DNA of 37,284 bases from Methanobacteriota archaeon. Its GTDB lineage: Archaea; Halobacteriota; Methanomicrobia; Methanomicrobiales; Methanomicrobiaceae. The translations under genes and the position numbers were made by a program. This document shows positions 24,115 to 31,692 of the stretch, piece by piece; within the stretch, counting starts at the first letter, position 1; each line of letters starts with the position of its first letter. The stretch is from contig JAENYT010000014.1 of NCBI GenBank assembly GCA_016841665.1, forward strand, positions 1-37,284, given 5' to 3'. The notes beneath the pieces are model-generated. The model did not search any database. It was not told the DNA's origin and saw nothing but the letters and a program-made list of their open reading frames with translations.

Positions 24115-25218
24115 ATGAATCCAAAGTACGTTACCGATATTAAAGATGTGGCCGGTTTAACGGCAGATGAACAGATCTCTTTAACAACGGTGACGCGGTG
24201 GTTTGCGTTCCGCGCAAATGACTATTACCTGCAGCTGATCAACTGGAACGATCCCGATGACCCCATACGCAGGCTCATCATCCCGGATAACGGTGAACTG
24301 CTCACATGGGGCGCCCTTGACCCTTCCTCGGAGGAACGCTACACCGTCGCACCTGGTGTGCAGCATAAATATCGCCAGACAGCCCTCATGCTGGTGAGCG
24401 ATATATGCGGCGGTTTTTGCCGATTTTGCTTCAGGAAGCGACTTTTTGTAGATGACGAGTCCGAAGTTGCGTTTGACCTGGCAGAAGGACTTGACTATAT
24501 CCGCGATCATCCTGAAATTAGCAATGTGCTCATTTCGGGCGGCGATCCGCTCATGCTCCCCACGCCGAAACTTGAAGAGATCCTCTCCGCGCTGCGCACG
24601 ATCGATCATATCCGCATCATCCGCATCGGCAGCAAGCTTCCCGCGTACAACCCCTACAGGATAACAGGGGACCCCTCCCTCCTCCGGATGATCGCCCGCT
24701 ACAGTACACCCGATAAGCGCATCTACATCATGACACATTTCAATCATCCCCGGGAGATAACGGAGGTTGCGCGAACGGCTATTGCCCAGCTCCAGCAGAG
24801 CGGGGCCATTTTGATGAACCAGACCCCGTTGATCCGGGGGGTGAACGATAATCCGGTCGTACTCGCTGAGCTCTTCAACGAGTTATCATATGCCGGCATC
24901 TCTCCGTACTACGTATTCCAGTGCAGGCCCTCGGTCGGGAACAAAATCTACACCGTTCCGATCGAAGAAGCGTATCGTATTTTTGAGATGGCACGCTCCC
25001 ACTGTTCAGGCCTTGCCAAGTGTGCACGGTTTGTGATGTCCCACGCAAGCGGCAAGATCGAGGTTGCCGGGAAAACCGCACAAGAGATTGTCTTTCGGTA
25101 TAACCAGGCCGCAAAACCGGATAATATTGGCAGGGTTTTGGTGTATGCACGCAATCCGCGAGCGTACTGGTTTGACGACTACACCGATTGCATCACCTCA
25201 TACCGCGTGTCTCCGTGA
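24115..25218 (+). CDS. KamA family radical SAM aminomutase (lysine 2,3-aminomutase-like)
   Basis: A 367-residue radical SAM enzyme of the lysine 2,3-aminomutase family. The [4Fe-4S]-binding CGGFCRFCFRKRLF lies near residue 100, LISGGDPLM follows as the SAM-binding GGDP, and the PLP-binding lysine is probably K314 in HASGKIEV. Many methanogens use lysine 2,3-aminomutase (AblA) to make beta-lysine, which AblB acetylates to the osmolyte N-epsilon-acetyl-beta-lysine. No ablB is next to this gene and the protein is shorter than typical AblA (~415-440), so another substrate, including a glutamate- or EpmB-like role, is possible. GTGGAG six bases upstream selects ATG 24115 over GTG 24103. The gene sits behind a structured leader. 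Confidence 0.88.
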   Translation: MNPKYVTDIKDVAGLTADEQISLTTVTRWFAFRANDYYLQLINWNDPDDPIRRLIIPDNGELLTWGALDPSSEERYTVAPGVQHKYRQTALMLVSDICGGFCRFCFRKRLFVDDESEVAFDLAEGLDYIRDHPEISNVLISGGDPLMLPTPKLEEILSALRTIDHIRIIRIGSKLPAYNPYRITGDPSLLRMIARYSTPDKRIYIMTHFNHPREITEVARTAIAQLQQSGAILMNQTPLIRGVNDNPVVLAELFNELSYAGISPYYVFQCRPSVGNKIYTVPIEEAYRIFEMARSHCSGLAKCARFVMSHASGKIEVAGKTAQEIVFRYNQAAKPDNIGRVLVYARNPRAYWFDDYTDCITSYRVSP

Positions 25219-25382
25219 ACCTCACAACACCCCGGACATCATTGTGTTTGCGATCCTCGCAGGTTTCGTTTCATCTCCTCTCCTCTCGCAGGTGCGATAG
25301 CCCGATTACGTGGGCATGACCTACAGATTGTTAACGAAGGACGATCAACCCTTAGGGCAATGCAGACAGCATGGTGGTTGTG

Positions 25383-26903
25383 GTGAGTGAAAAAATTCAC
25401 TGGGCTGATGTCTATGCAGCAAAGGTAGACCCAAACATCGGCCACCGGGTAGCGACAGGGATCACGCCCTCCGGCCCGATCCATATCGGCAATATGCGCG
25501 AGGTGGTCACCGGCGACCTCGTATACAAAGCGATGCGGGACCGGGGTCTTGATGTCGAACTGATCTATATTGCAGATGATTTTGACCCGCTCAGGAAAGT
25601 CTACCCGTTTCTCCCCGAGGATTACGCACAGTATATCGGGCGCCCCCTCTGTGACATACCCTGCCCCTGCGGCGAATGCGAGAACTATGCAGAGCATTAT
25701 CTCGCACCATTCCTGGCTGCACTCGATGAAATGGATGTGCACCCCCGCGTGATCAGGGCGAGCAGGGAATACCGCTCGGGATCATATACCGAAGAAATCA
25801 GCCGTGTCATCGAGAAGCGGGAAGAGATCAAGGAAATTCTTGAGAGGGTGTCACATCGCGCCCTTCCCGACTCATGGTCGCCATTCTACCCTATCTGCGA
25901 GCAATGCAGGAGGATAAGCAACGCAGAAATCCTCGCCTTCGATCCGGATGCACATAAGGTCGCCTACCGTTGCGAATGCGGGCAGATAGGCGAGGCCGAC
26001 TATGCGAAAGGCGAGGGAAAGCTCGTCTGGCGGGTTGACTGGCCCATGCGCTGGGCACACTTTAAGGTGACCGTGGAGCCGTTCGGCAAAGACCATGCTG
26101 CGGCCGGAGGCTCCTACGACACGGGCAAGGAGATTGCAGAAACGATCTTCGGGTACGAGGCGCCGTTCCCGGTGATGTACGAGTGGATCAGCCTCAAGGG
26201 GAAGGGGGCCATGGCCTCTTCCACGGGCGTTGCGGTGACCATCAACTCGATGCTGGAAATCGTCGCCCCCGACGTTCTGCGCTACCTGATTGCCCGGACG
26301 AAACCGGGAAAAGCGATCGATTTCGACCCCGGGATGGGGCTGCTCTCGCTCATCGACGAGTTCGATCGCGTGGCGCAGGCAGGAAGCAGCAGGGAATACG
26401 AGCTCTCCTCTATCACCGGCATCAAACCCGGCATCCCCTTCCGCCATATGGTAACCGTCGTGCAGATCGCCCGTGACGATCAAGGGGTGCTGGAGATACT
26501 CGAACGGAGCGGCTATGAGATCGGTACCCGGGAAGCCGTCCTCGCTGCCGCACACCGGGCGCGGGTCTGGATTGAGCGATACGCACCCGAAATCGTGAAA
26601 TTCGAGGTGCAGGAGGCCCTCCCGCCCGCCGCGCTCGAGCTGGGCGAACACGAACGGTATGCACTCGGCGCGCTCGCAAGCCGCTATATGGCACTCGACG
26701 TCTGGTCGGCAGAGCACCTGCACAATGCCGTCTACGAGATGGGTAAGGAGACGAACGCAGACCCGAAAACTCTTTTCACCGCGGTCTACATCTCCATTCT
26801 CGGGCAGAAACGCGGCCCGAGGCTGGGGTGGTTCCTCGAGGCGCTGGGCAGAGAATTTGTGGTTGCACGACTGATGGAAGCGGTCAATGCAGGAACTGAG
26901 TGA
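25383..26903 (+). CDS. lysS: Lysyl-tRNA synthetase, class I
   Basis: Class I LysRS, the form found in most archaea and unrelated to bacterial/eukaryotic class II LysRS; it charges tRNA-Lys. The HIGH motif is in TGITPSGPIHIGNMREV, followed by the cysteine knuckles CPCGEC and CEQCRRI ... CECGQ, which may bind zinc, then KDHAAAGGSYDTG. The KMSKS equivalent is KGKGAMASSTG. A helical anticodon-binding C-terminus ends EALGREFVVARL. Length is 506 residues. GTG 25383 has GGTGG five bases upstream and places the family N-terminus (SEKIHWADVYA) at the start; ATG 25371 is in frame and adds four residues. It overlaps the following radical SAM gene by 17 bases. Confidence 0.96.
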   Translation: MSEKIHWADVYAAKVDPNIGHRVATGITPSGPIHIGNMREVVTGDLVYKAMRDRGLDVELIYIADDFDPLRKVYPFLPEDYAQYIGRPLCDIPCPCGECENYAEHYLAPFLAALDEMDVHPRVIRASREYRSGSYTEEISRVIEKREEIKEILERVSHRALPDSWSPFYPICEQCRRISNAEILAFDPDAHKVAYRCECGQIGEADYAKGEGKLVWRVDWPMRWAHFKVTVEPFGKDHAAAGGSYDTGKEIAETIFGYEAPFPVMYEWISLKGKGAMASSTGVAVTINSMLEIVAPDVLRYLIARTKPGKAIDFDPGMGLLSLIDEFDRVAQAGSSREYELSSITGIKPGIPFRHMVTVVQIARDDQGVLEILERSGYEIGTREAVLAAAHRARVWIERYAPEIVKFEVQEALPPAALELGEHERYALGALASRYMALDVWSAEHLHNAVYEMGKETNADPKTLFTAVYISILGQKRGPRLGWFLEALGREFVVARLMEAVNAGTE

Positions 26904-27855
26904 AGGATGCGTCCTGTGCCACCAGGGTGCAAAGATGGTGCTCTTCCTCACGGGGAGATGCCCGAGGAGCTGCTGGTACTGCCCCATTTCGGGAGAGCGG
27001 CGCGGCAGGGATGTGGCATACGCCAATGACCGCCGGATCGAGTCCGATGCCGACCTGATCGAGGAAGGGCGGATCATGAGCGCCCTGGGCACCGGTGTCA
27101 CCGGGGGTGAGCCTCTCATTGTCATGGATCTGCTGGTTCACTACTGCTCATTGCTCAAATCCGAGTTTGGAGAGGAACACCACATCCACCTCTATACCGG
27201 GAAAGTGCCGTCACCCGAAGAACTGCAGCAGCTTCAGGGTCTCGTGGATGAGATCCGACTGCATCCGCCCCACGAGTGCTGGCCTGAGATCATGCACTCG
27301 GCATATATTCCTGCCATTCGTGCTGCGAAGGAACTTGGATTTGTCGTCGGGATAGAGGTCCCCTCCCTTCCGGGCCTTGAAGATCTCATCCCTGTGCTCC
27401 CTCTGCTCGATTTCCTCAATATCAACGAACTTGAATGGAGCGAAACCAATGCGCAATCGATGCGATCACTCGGGTACGATCTCGAGGACAGCTACCATAA
27501 CGCCGTCGGGGGTGCCCGCGCATGGGCGGATGCGATCCTCGCCTTTGATCGTGTCCACTGGTGCTCTTCGGTGTTCAAGGACTCGGTGCAGCTGCGGGAG
27601 CGGCTAAAACGCATTGCCCGCAACACTGCCCGCGACTTTGACGAGATCACCGAAGACGGGACGGTGGTGTATGGGGTTTGGGAGCCCTCCGGTCAGGACA
27701 TACCTCTCGATCAAGACCTTTATGAAGAAGTAGGGGATCAACTCCACATGGCATGGTGGCTTCTGGCCGAGCATGCAGAACGCCTTCAGGGAACAAAATA
27801 TGTGGTGGAGCGGTATCCCAACGGGGGCATGGTGGTGGAGGTAACTCCTCTATGA
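26887..27855 (+). CDS. Radical SAM protein of unknown function (COG2108-like)
   Basis: A 322-residue radical SAM protein. The cluster motif is CPRSCWYCP near residue 25, preceded by a second cysteine pair, CVLCHQGAKMVLFLTG, which is characteristic of this archaeal family. TGVTGGEPLIV gives the SAM-binding GGEP. The C-terminal third (VVYGVWEPSGQDIPLDQDLYEE) is not a known extra cluster domain. It lacks an established substrate. Translational coupling to lysS at its 5' end (17-base overlap) and to the cis-prenyltransferase at its 3' end (ATGA) makes an operon, but does not by itself reveal the reaction. A role linked to tRNA or to lipid carrier synthesis would both be speculation. Confidence 0.85.
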   Translation: MQELSEGCVLCHQGAKMVLFLTGRCPRSCWYCPISGERRGRDVAYANDRRIESDADLIEEGRIMSALGTGVTGGEPLIVMDLLVHYCSLLKSEFGEEHHIHLYTGKVPSPEELQQLQGLVDEIRLHPPHECWPEIMHSAYIPAIRAAKELGFVVGIEVPSLPGLEDLIPVLPLLDFLNINELEWSETNAQSMRSLGYDLEDSYHNAVGGARAWADAILAFDRVHWCSSVFKDSVQLRERLKRIARNTARDFDEITEDGTVVYGVWEPSGQDIPLDQDLYEEVGDQLHMAWWLLAEHAERLQGTKYVVERYPNGGMVVEVTPL

Positions 27856-28643
27856 ATGTGCGGGTTCTGATTGAAGCAGGCTATGAAAAATACCTTCTGA
27901 AACGAATATCCTACGTTCCCAACCATATTGCCGTGATCCAGGACGGAAACCGCCGGTACGCGCGCCTCTCCGGCATGGGGACGACCCTTGGACACCGCGC
28001 AGGTGCCGGGACCACAGAAAAAATGCTTGATTGGGCAAGGGAGATGGGCATCCGCCATATTACCCTCTATTCATTTTCCACGGAAAATTTTTCCCGCGAC
28101 CGGGAAGAGATCGAATCGCTCTTTGCCCTTTTCAAGGAAATGTTTCGGCGCGTGCTGGAGGACGAAAGGACGCATAGATATAAAATGCGGGTTCGGATGG
28201 TGGGCGATCGCACCCTCCTCCCCCCCGACCTGCTCGCATGCATCAGGGAAGTGGAGCAGGCGACCGCAGCATACGGCAATTTCTTTGTCAATGTGGCCCT
28301 TGCGTACGGAGGGAGAAACGAGATCGTTCATGCCGCCCGATCAATCCTGCACGATGTCGGGCAGGGCACCCTCTCTCCTGAGGCGATCGATCCGGGGGTG
28401 GTCGAGGCGCACCTCCACAACGGTATGAACCTCCCCCCGGTCGATCTGATTGTAAGGACGGGCGATGAGAGGAGGACCTCAAATTTTCTTCCGTGGTCGG
28501 CGAACGGAAACGAGTCTGCAGTGTATTTTTGTGCCCCCTACTGGCCGGTGTTCAGGAAACTTGATCTCCTTCGGGCCATCAGGGTCTACGACCAGCGGAT
28601 GAAATTGAACGGTTATATCCCGAAACGTCGCGTGCGGAATTGA
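27852..28643 (+). CDS. uppS: Cis-prenyltransferase, catalytic subunit (UppS/DHDDS-like)
   Basis: Adds IPP units in cis configuration to an allylic diphosphate to make the long polyprenyl diphosphate that becomes the archaeal glycosyl carrier lipid. The 263-residue protein has NHIAVIQDGNRRYA with catalytic Asp31, the ITLYSFSTENFSRDREEIE segment, VALAYGGRNEIVHA, and the IPP-site region DLIVRTGDERRTSNFLPW. It ends KRRVRN and so lacks the C-terminal RxG motif that homodimeric enzymes and NgBR subunits have. This suggests it works with a partner; the convergent gene at 28613-29203 is the obvious candidate. The open frame starts at 27753, but ATG 27852 overlaps the preceding stop (ATGA). Confidence 0.95.
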   Translation: MNVRVLIEAGYEKYLLKRISYVPNHIAVIQDGNRRYARLSGMGTTLGHRAGAGTTEKMLDWAREMGIRHITLYSFSTENFSRDREEIESLFALFKEMFRRVLEDERTHRYKMRVRMVGDRTLLPPDLLACIREVEQATAAYGNFFVNVALAYGGRNEIVHAARSILHDVGQGTLSPEAIDPGVVEAHLHNGMNLPPVDLIVRTGDERRTSNFLPWSANGNESAVYFCAPYWPVFRKLDLLRAIRVYDQRMKLNGYIPKRRVRN

Positions 28644-29203
28644 TAATCACGAAGAGCACGCAGGAAATCTGTTTTTCTGAATAATTTCCAGTTTACATCC
28701 GAAAAAAAGAGCTCAGAGTACACGGACTGCCAGATCAGAAAGTCGGTGAGATGGCTCTCGCCGGTCTTGATGACCAGGTCGGGTTCACATTTGAACGTGA
28801 GGTGTGCTTCGATGAGCTGTTCATCCACATCCTCCGGCGCAACCCCTGTCTTTGCAAGCTCCCTGATACAGGCGCAAATCTCTTCACGGCCGCTCTTCCC
28901 GATGGCAACGAACACAGGCATGCCGCTGCCCGAAACCTCCGTAGTATTGCCGCAGTGGAGATGCAGCAGTGCAATGCTCCCGATCTTTTGGATGCCCGGC
29001 ATAGACGATGCCATCGAGGAGATATCCGGGGTGCTGATATGGACGGTCACCCCGCCGATACCCAGCTCCCTGCACCACGACACCACGTCGACGATCTTCT
29101 CCGGGCAGGCTGCCAGATCATGATCTGCAATCATGAAACAGATATGCCGGGGGAAGATCTCCAGTTTCCTCCTCAGCTGATACTCGTACAGCCAGTGGAT
29201 CAT
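28613..29203 (-). CDS. Degenerate cis-prenyltransferase homologue, NgBR-like partner subunit
   Basis: A 196-residue member of the undecaprenyl diphosphate synthase family that cannot be catalytic on its own. At the position of catalytic Asp (HIAVIQDGN in the active paralogue) it reads HICFMIADHD, with Ala aligned to Asp, and the middle region around the usual NFSR segment is short and replaced (HISTPDISSMASSM). The C-terminal half keeps the fold (PDLVIKTGESHLTDFLIWQ, SELFFSDVNWKLF), and the protein ends RRFGI, giving the RxG motif (residues 193-195). This is the pattern of the NgBR/Nus1 subunit of heteromeric cis-prenyltransferases; a heteromeric enzyme is known in Methanosarcina mazei. ATG 29203 overlaps the polX stop by four bases. 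Its 3' end overlaps uppS tail-to-tail by 31 bases. Confidence 0.87.
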   Translation of the reverse strand: MIHWLYEYQLRRKLEIFPRHICFMIADHDLAACPEKIVDVVSWCRELGIGGVTVHISTPDISSMASSMPGIQKIGSIALLHLHCGNTTEVSGSGMPVFVAIGKSGREEICACIRELAKTGVAPEDVDEQLIEAHLTFKCEPDLVIKTGESHLTDFLIWQSVYSELFFSDVNWKLFRKTDFLRALRDYQFRTRRFGI

Positions 29204-30888
29204 TGTATGAACTCCAGCAATTCGTTCAGGGATTTTGTATTGAGGATATCGTTCCTCCCGCACCATCCCCTGCGTGCAATGGCCACGCCGTAGCGCATGT
29301 TGGCGAAATCATCTTTCCGGTGCGCATCGGTGCTGATTGCCATGCGTACTCCATGCTCTTTTGCCTGCCGAACATGGATATCGTCGATATCGAGCCGATG
29401 GGGGGAGGCGTTGATCTCCATTGCCGTACCTGTTTCTGCTGCCGCCTCGATAATACGTGCCATGTCGACTTCGAACGCAGGGCGCCGTCCCAGCAGCCTT
29501 CCTGTGGGATGACCCAGGATGTCCACATGCTCGTTGTGGAGAGCCGAAATGATGCGGCGGGTCATGATGTCCTGTTCCTGCTTTAACCCTGAATGGACCG
29601 AAGCCACCACGATATCAAGGTCCTGCAGCACCGAGTCGGGAAGCCCGAGTCTGCCGTCGCCGAGAATGTCCACTTCGATGCCGGCGAGAAGATGGCAGCC
29701 GCGGTCCCGGTTCGCCACCTCAATTTCATGCAACTGTCGCCGGACTGCGTGCGCATCCAGTCCGCCGGCAACGCCGAGGCTGGCCGAGTGGTCCGTGACA
29801 AGGATGTACTCGTAACCCCGCTGCTCCCCAATGCGTGCCAGATCCCTGATGCCGAGCACCCCGTCACTCCCTGTGCTGTGCACATGCAGATCGCCCCTGA
29901 TATGGCCCGGTTCCACGAGAGAGGGGAGAGTATGTTGTTGTGCGCATTCGATCTCACCGGTATCCTCCCTGAGTTCGGGAGGGATGGGATCCATGCCGAG
30001 ATGGTGAAACATCGCCTCTTCATCCGCGAAGGTGAATGGTTCCCCGGTATTAAGGTGTTCGATACCATATTCGTTCAGCTTGCACCCCTGCTCCTGTGCT
30101 ATATTCCTGAGGTGTATATTGAACAGTTTGGAACCGGTCAGGTACATGAGCATCGATCCGAAATGCGCACGATCGGTGAACCGGACATCGACCCGCCTGG
30201 CGCCCACGCGGATCGAAGTGCGCCGTTCCCCTTCGTCGATCACCTCATCGGCAACCGAGGAGAGGAGGGGATTCATGGTAAAAGGAGATGCAACAGAGAC
30301 GATATCGATATCACCCACCGTACTTTTTCCCCGCCTGAAACTTCCTGCAACGGTATATGAACCCGGGGGGAGCACCGCGGTGACGGTATCGATAACCTGT
30401 TCCGCCTGATCCCTTCTCATCCGCCCGCTCCGGTGTCGGTGGTGTGCAATTGAACGGATAATTTCAGCTTCTTTCTTCTCCCCAAATCCTCTCATGCTAC
30501 GCAGGCGGTGCCCTCGGGCAGCAGCTTCCAGTTCGTCCACATTCACGATTCCAAACTTTTTCCACAGTTTATGTACGGTCTTGGGCCCAACACCGTCGAG
30601 CTCAAGGAGTTCGACCAGACCCGCGGGGATACTCTCCCTGAGGTTTTCATATTCCCTTATCCTGCCAGTCTCGTGCAATTCCACGATCTTGGCAGCAATA
30701 TTTTTCCCGATGCCCGGCAACCGGCTCATTTCCGCAGCGGTCTTTTCTGCAAGCGGTTTTTCCTGCCGCAGAATTGTTTCGGCCGCACGATAGTATGCAC
30801 GTACTTTGAAACTCTCCTCACCCAGGATTTCAAGTAATTGCCCCATATGACGAATGGTTTCCGCGATCTGCCGGTTGCTGAGAGCCAT
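29200..30888 (-). CDS. polX: Family X DNA polymerase with C-terminal PHP domain (PolX)
   Basis: A gap-filling DNA repair polymerase of the bacterial/archaeal PolX type, 562 residues. The N-terminal ~8-kDa region has helix-hairpin-helix motifs (RLPGIGKNIAAKI, LLELDGVGPKTVHKL, LRSMRGFGEKKEAEI). The nucleotidyltransferase palm contains GSFRRGKSTVGDIDIVSV with the GS...DxD metal ligands and a third Asp in RRVDVRFT. The C-terminal PHP domain contains GDLHVHSTGSDG, VTDHS, GIEVDI, SVHSG, LGHPTGRLLG and ISTDAH, all metal-binding segments of a 3'-5' exonuclease or AP endonuclease. All ligands look intact. It is followed by the NgBR-like gene with an ATGA overlap and is divergent from the iron regulator. 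Confidence 0.96.
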   Translation of the reverse strand: MALSNRQIAETIRHMGQLLEILGEESFKVRAYYRAAETILRQEKPLAEKTAAEMSRLPGIGKNIAAKIVELHETGRIREYENLRESIPAGLVELLELDGVGPKTVHKLWKKFGIVNVDELEAAARGHRLRSMRGFGEKKEAEIIRSIAHHRHRSGRMRRDQAEQVIDTVTAVLPPGSYTVAGSFRRGKSTVGDIDIVSVASPFTMNPLLSSVADEVIDEGERRTSIRVGARRVDVRFTDRAHFGSMLMYLTGSKLFNIHLRNIAQEQGCKLNEYGIEHLNTGEPFTFADEEAMFHHLGMDPIPPELREDTGEIECAQQHTLPSLVEPGHIRGDLHVHSTGSDGVLGIRDLARIGEQRGYEYILVTDHSASLGVAGGLDAHAVRRQLHEIEVANRDRGCHLLAGIEVDILGDGRLGLPDSVLQDLDIVVASVHSGLKQEQDIMTRRIISALHNEHVDILGHPTGRLLGRRPAFEVDMARIIEAAAETGTAMEINASPHRLDIDDIHVRQAKEHGVRMAISTDAHRKDDFANMRYGVAIARRGWCGRNDILNTKSLNELLEFIQ

Positions 30889-31011
30889 ACTGTCCCTCCC
30901 TTCTTTTTATGCATACACCTTGAAACTGATTGCGCAGGGGGAGCGCGCGGCGCTGGGTTCCGGAAAGATCGTATACCCGCGGGTACCCTGTATGCACTGC
31001 GTACGATACAA

Positions 31012-31692
31012 ATGGATAAGAGAGTGAAAGAACAAACGTGTTTCATGCGTCTCTCCCAGAGAGAAGACTGTCTCGAGGCACTCTATACCATTGCGTCTGA
31101 GAGCGAGAAGGCGGTGAGGTTGGCCGACCTGAGCAGGGAACTCCAGATGAGCGATGAGGAGATCCAGGCCATACTCGACGAACTGGAGCAGCAAGGCCAT
31201 ATCGCACGCCTGGCCGGCGGAGACGTCGTGCTGACCGATACGGGACGGGAACTTGGAGAGGGAGTCTTTCGAAAACACCGTACATTGGAGTGTTTTCTGA
31301 CCGAAATGCTGGGTATGGATGCCGACAAGGCTTCTCAGGAGGCGTGCCGCCTGGAACACGACGTTTCTGATGAAACCATCGATCGGCTCTCCCTGTATAT
31401 CTGCGACAGCTGTCCGGGAGCATACCGGTGGGGGAGGAAAAGGGAACAGAAACCCGCTCAAGAGGGCATGCAGTCTCTTCTTGATTTCTCTGAAGGAGAT
31501 GAACTTAGCGTGGTGTCTGTGTGCGGGCCCGGATGGAGACGCCGCTTGATCGATCTCGGCATCGTGCCGGGGCAGAGTATCTCTCTCAAGCGGAAATTGC
31601 GCAACCGGTCGATCGTGATCAGGGTGAAACACTGCGATGTTGCCCTCAGCCCCGAAATCGCCCGTTCGATTTTTGTGGAGAAACGCACATGA
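31012..31692 (+). CDS. DtxR-type metal-dependent regulator fused to FeoA
   Basis: A 226-residue two-part protein. Residues ~12-75 form a winged helix of the DtxR/MntR family (LSQREDCLEALYTIASE, LADLSRELQMSDEEIQAIL, GHIARLAGGDVVLTDTG). Residues ~80-135 form the metal-binding/dimerisation helices (FRKHRTLECFLTEMLGM, ACRLEHDVSDETIDRL). Residues ~150-226 are a FeoA SH3-like domain (GDELSVVSVCG, RRRLIDLGIVPGQSISLKRK, CDVALSPEIARSIFVE). It should sense Fe(II) or Mn(II), repress this operon, and also act as the FeoA partner of FeoB. ATG 31012 has no ribosome binding site and may be leaderless; ATG 31045 is an alternative. It overlaps feoB by four bases (ATGA). Confidence 0.92.
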   Translation: MDKRVKEQTCFMRLSQREDCLEALYTIASESEKAVRLADLSRELQMSDEEIQAILDELEQQGHIARLAGGDVVLTDTGRELGEGVFRKHRTLECFLTEMLGMDADKASQEACRLEHDVSDETIDRLSLYICDSCPGAYRWGRKREQKPAQEGMQSLLDFSEGDELSVVSVCGPGWRRRLIDLGIVPGQSISLKRKLRNRSIVIRVKHCDVALSPEIARSIFVEKRT

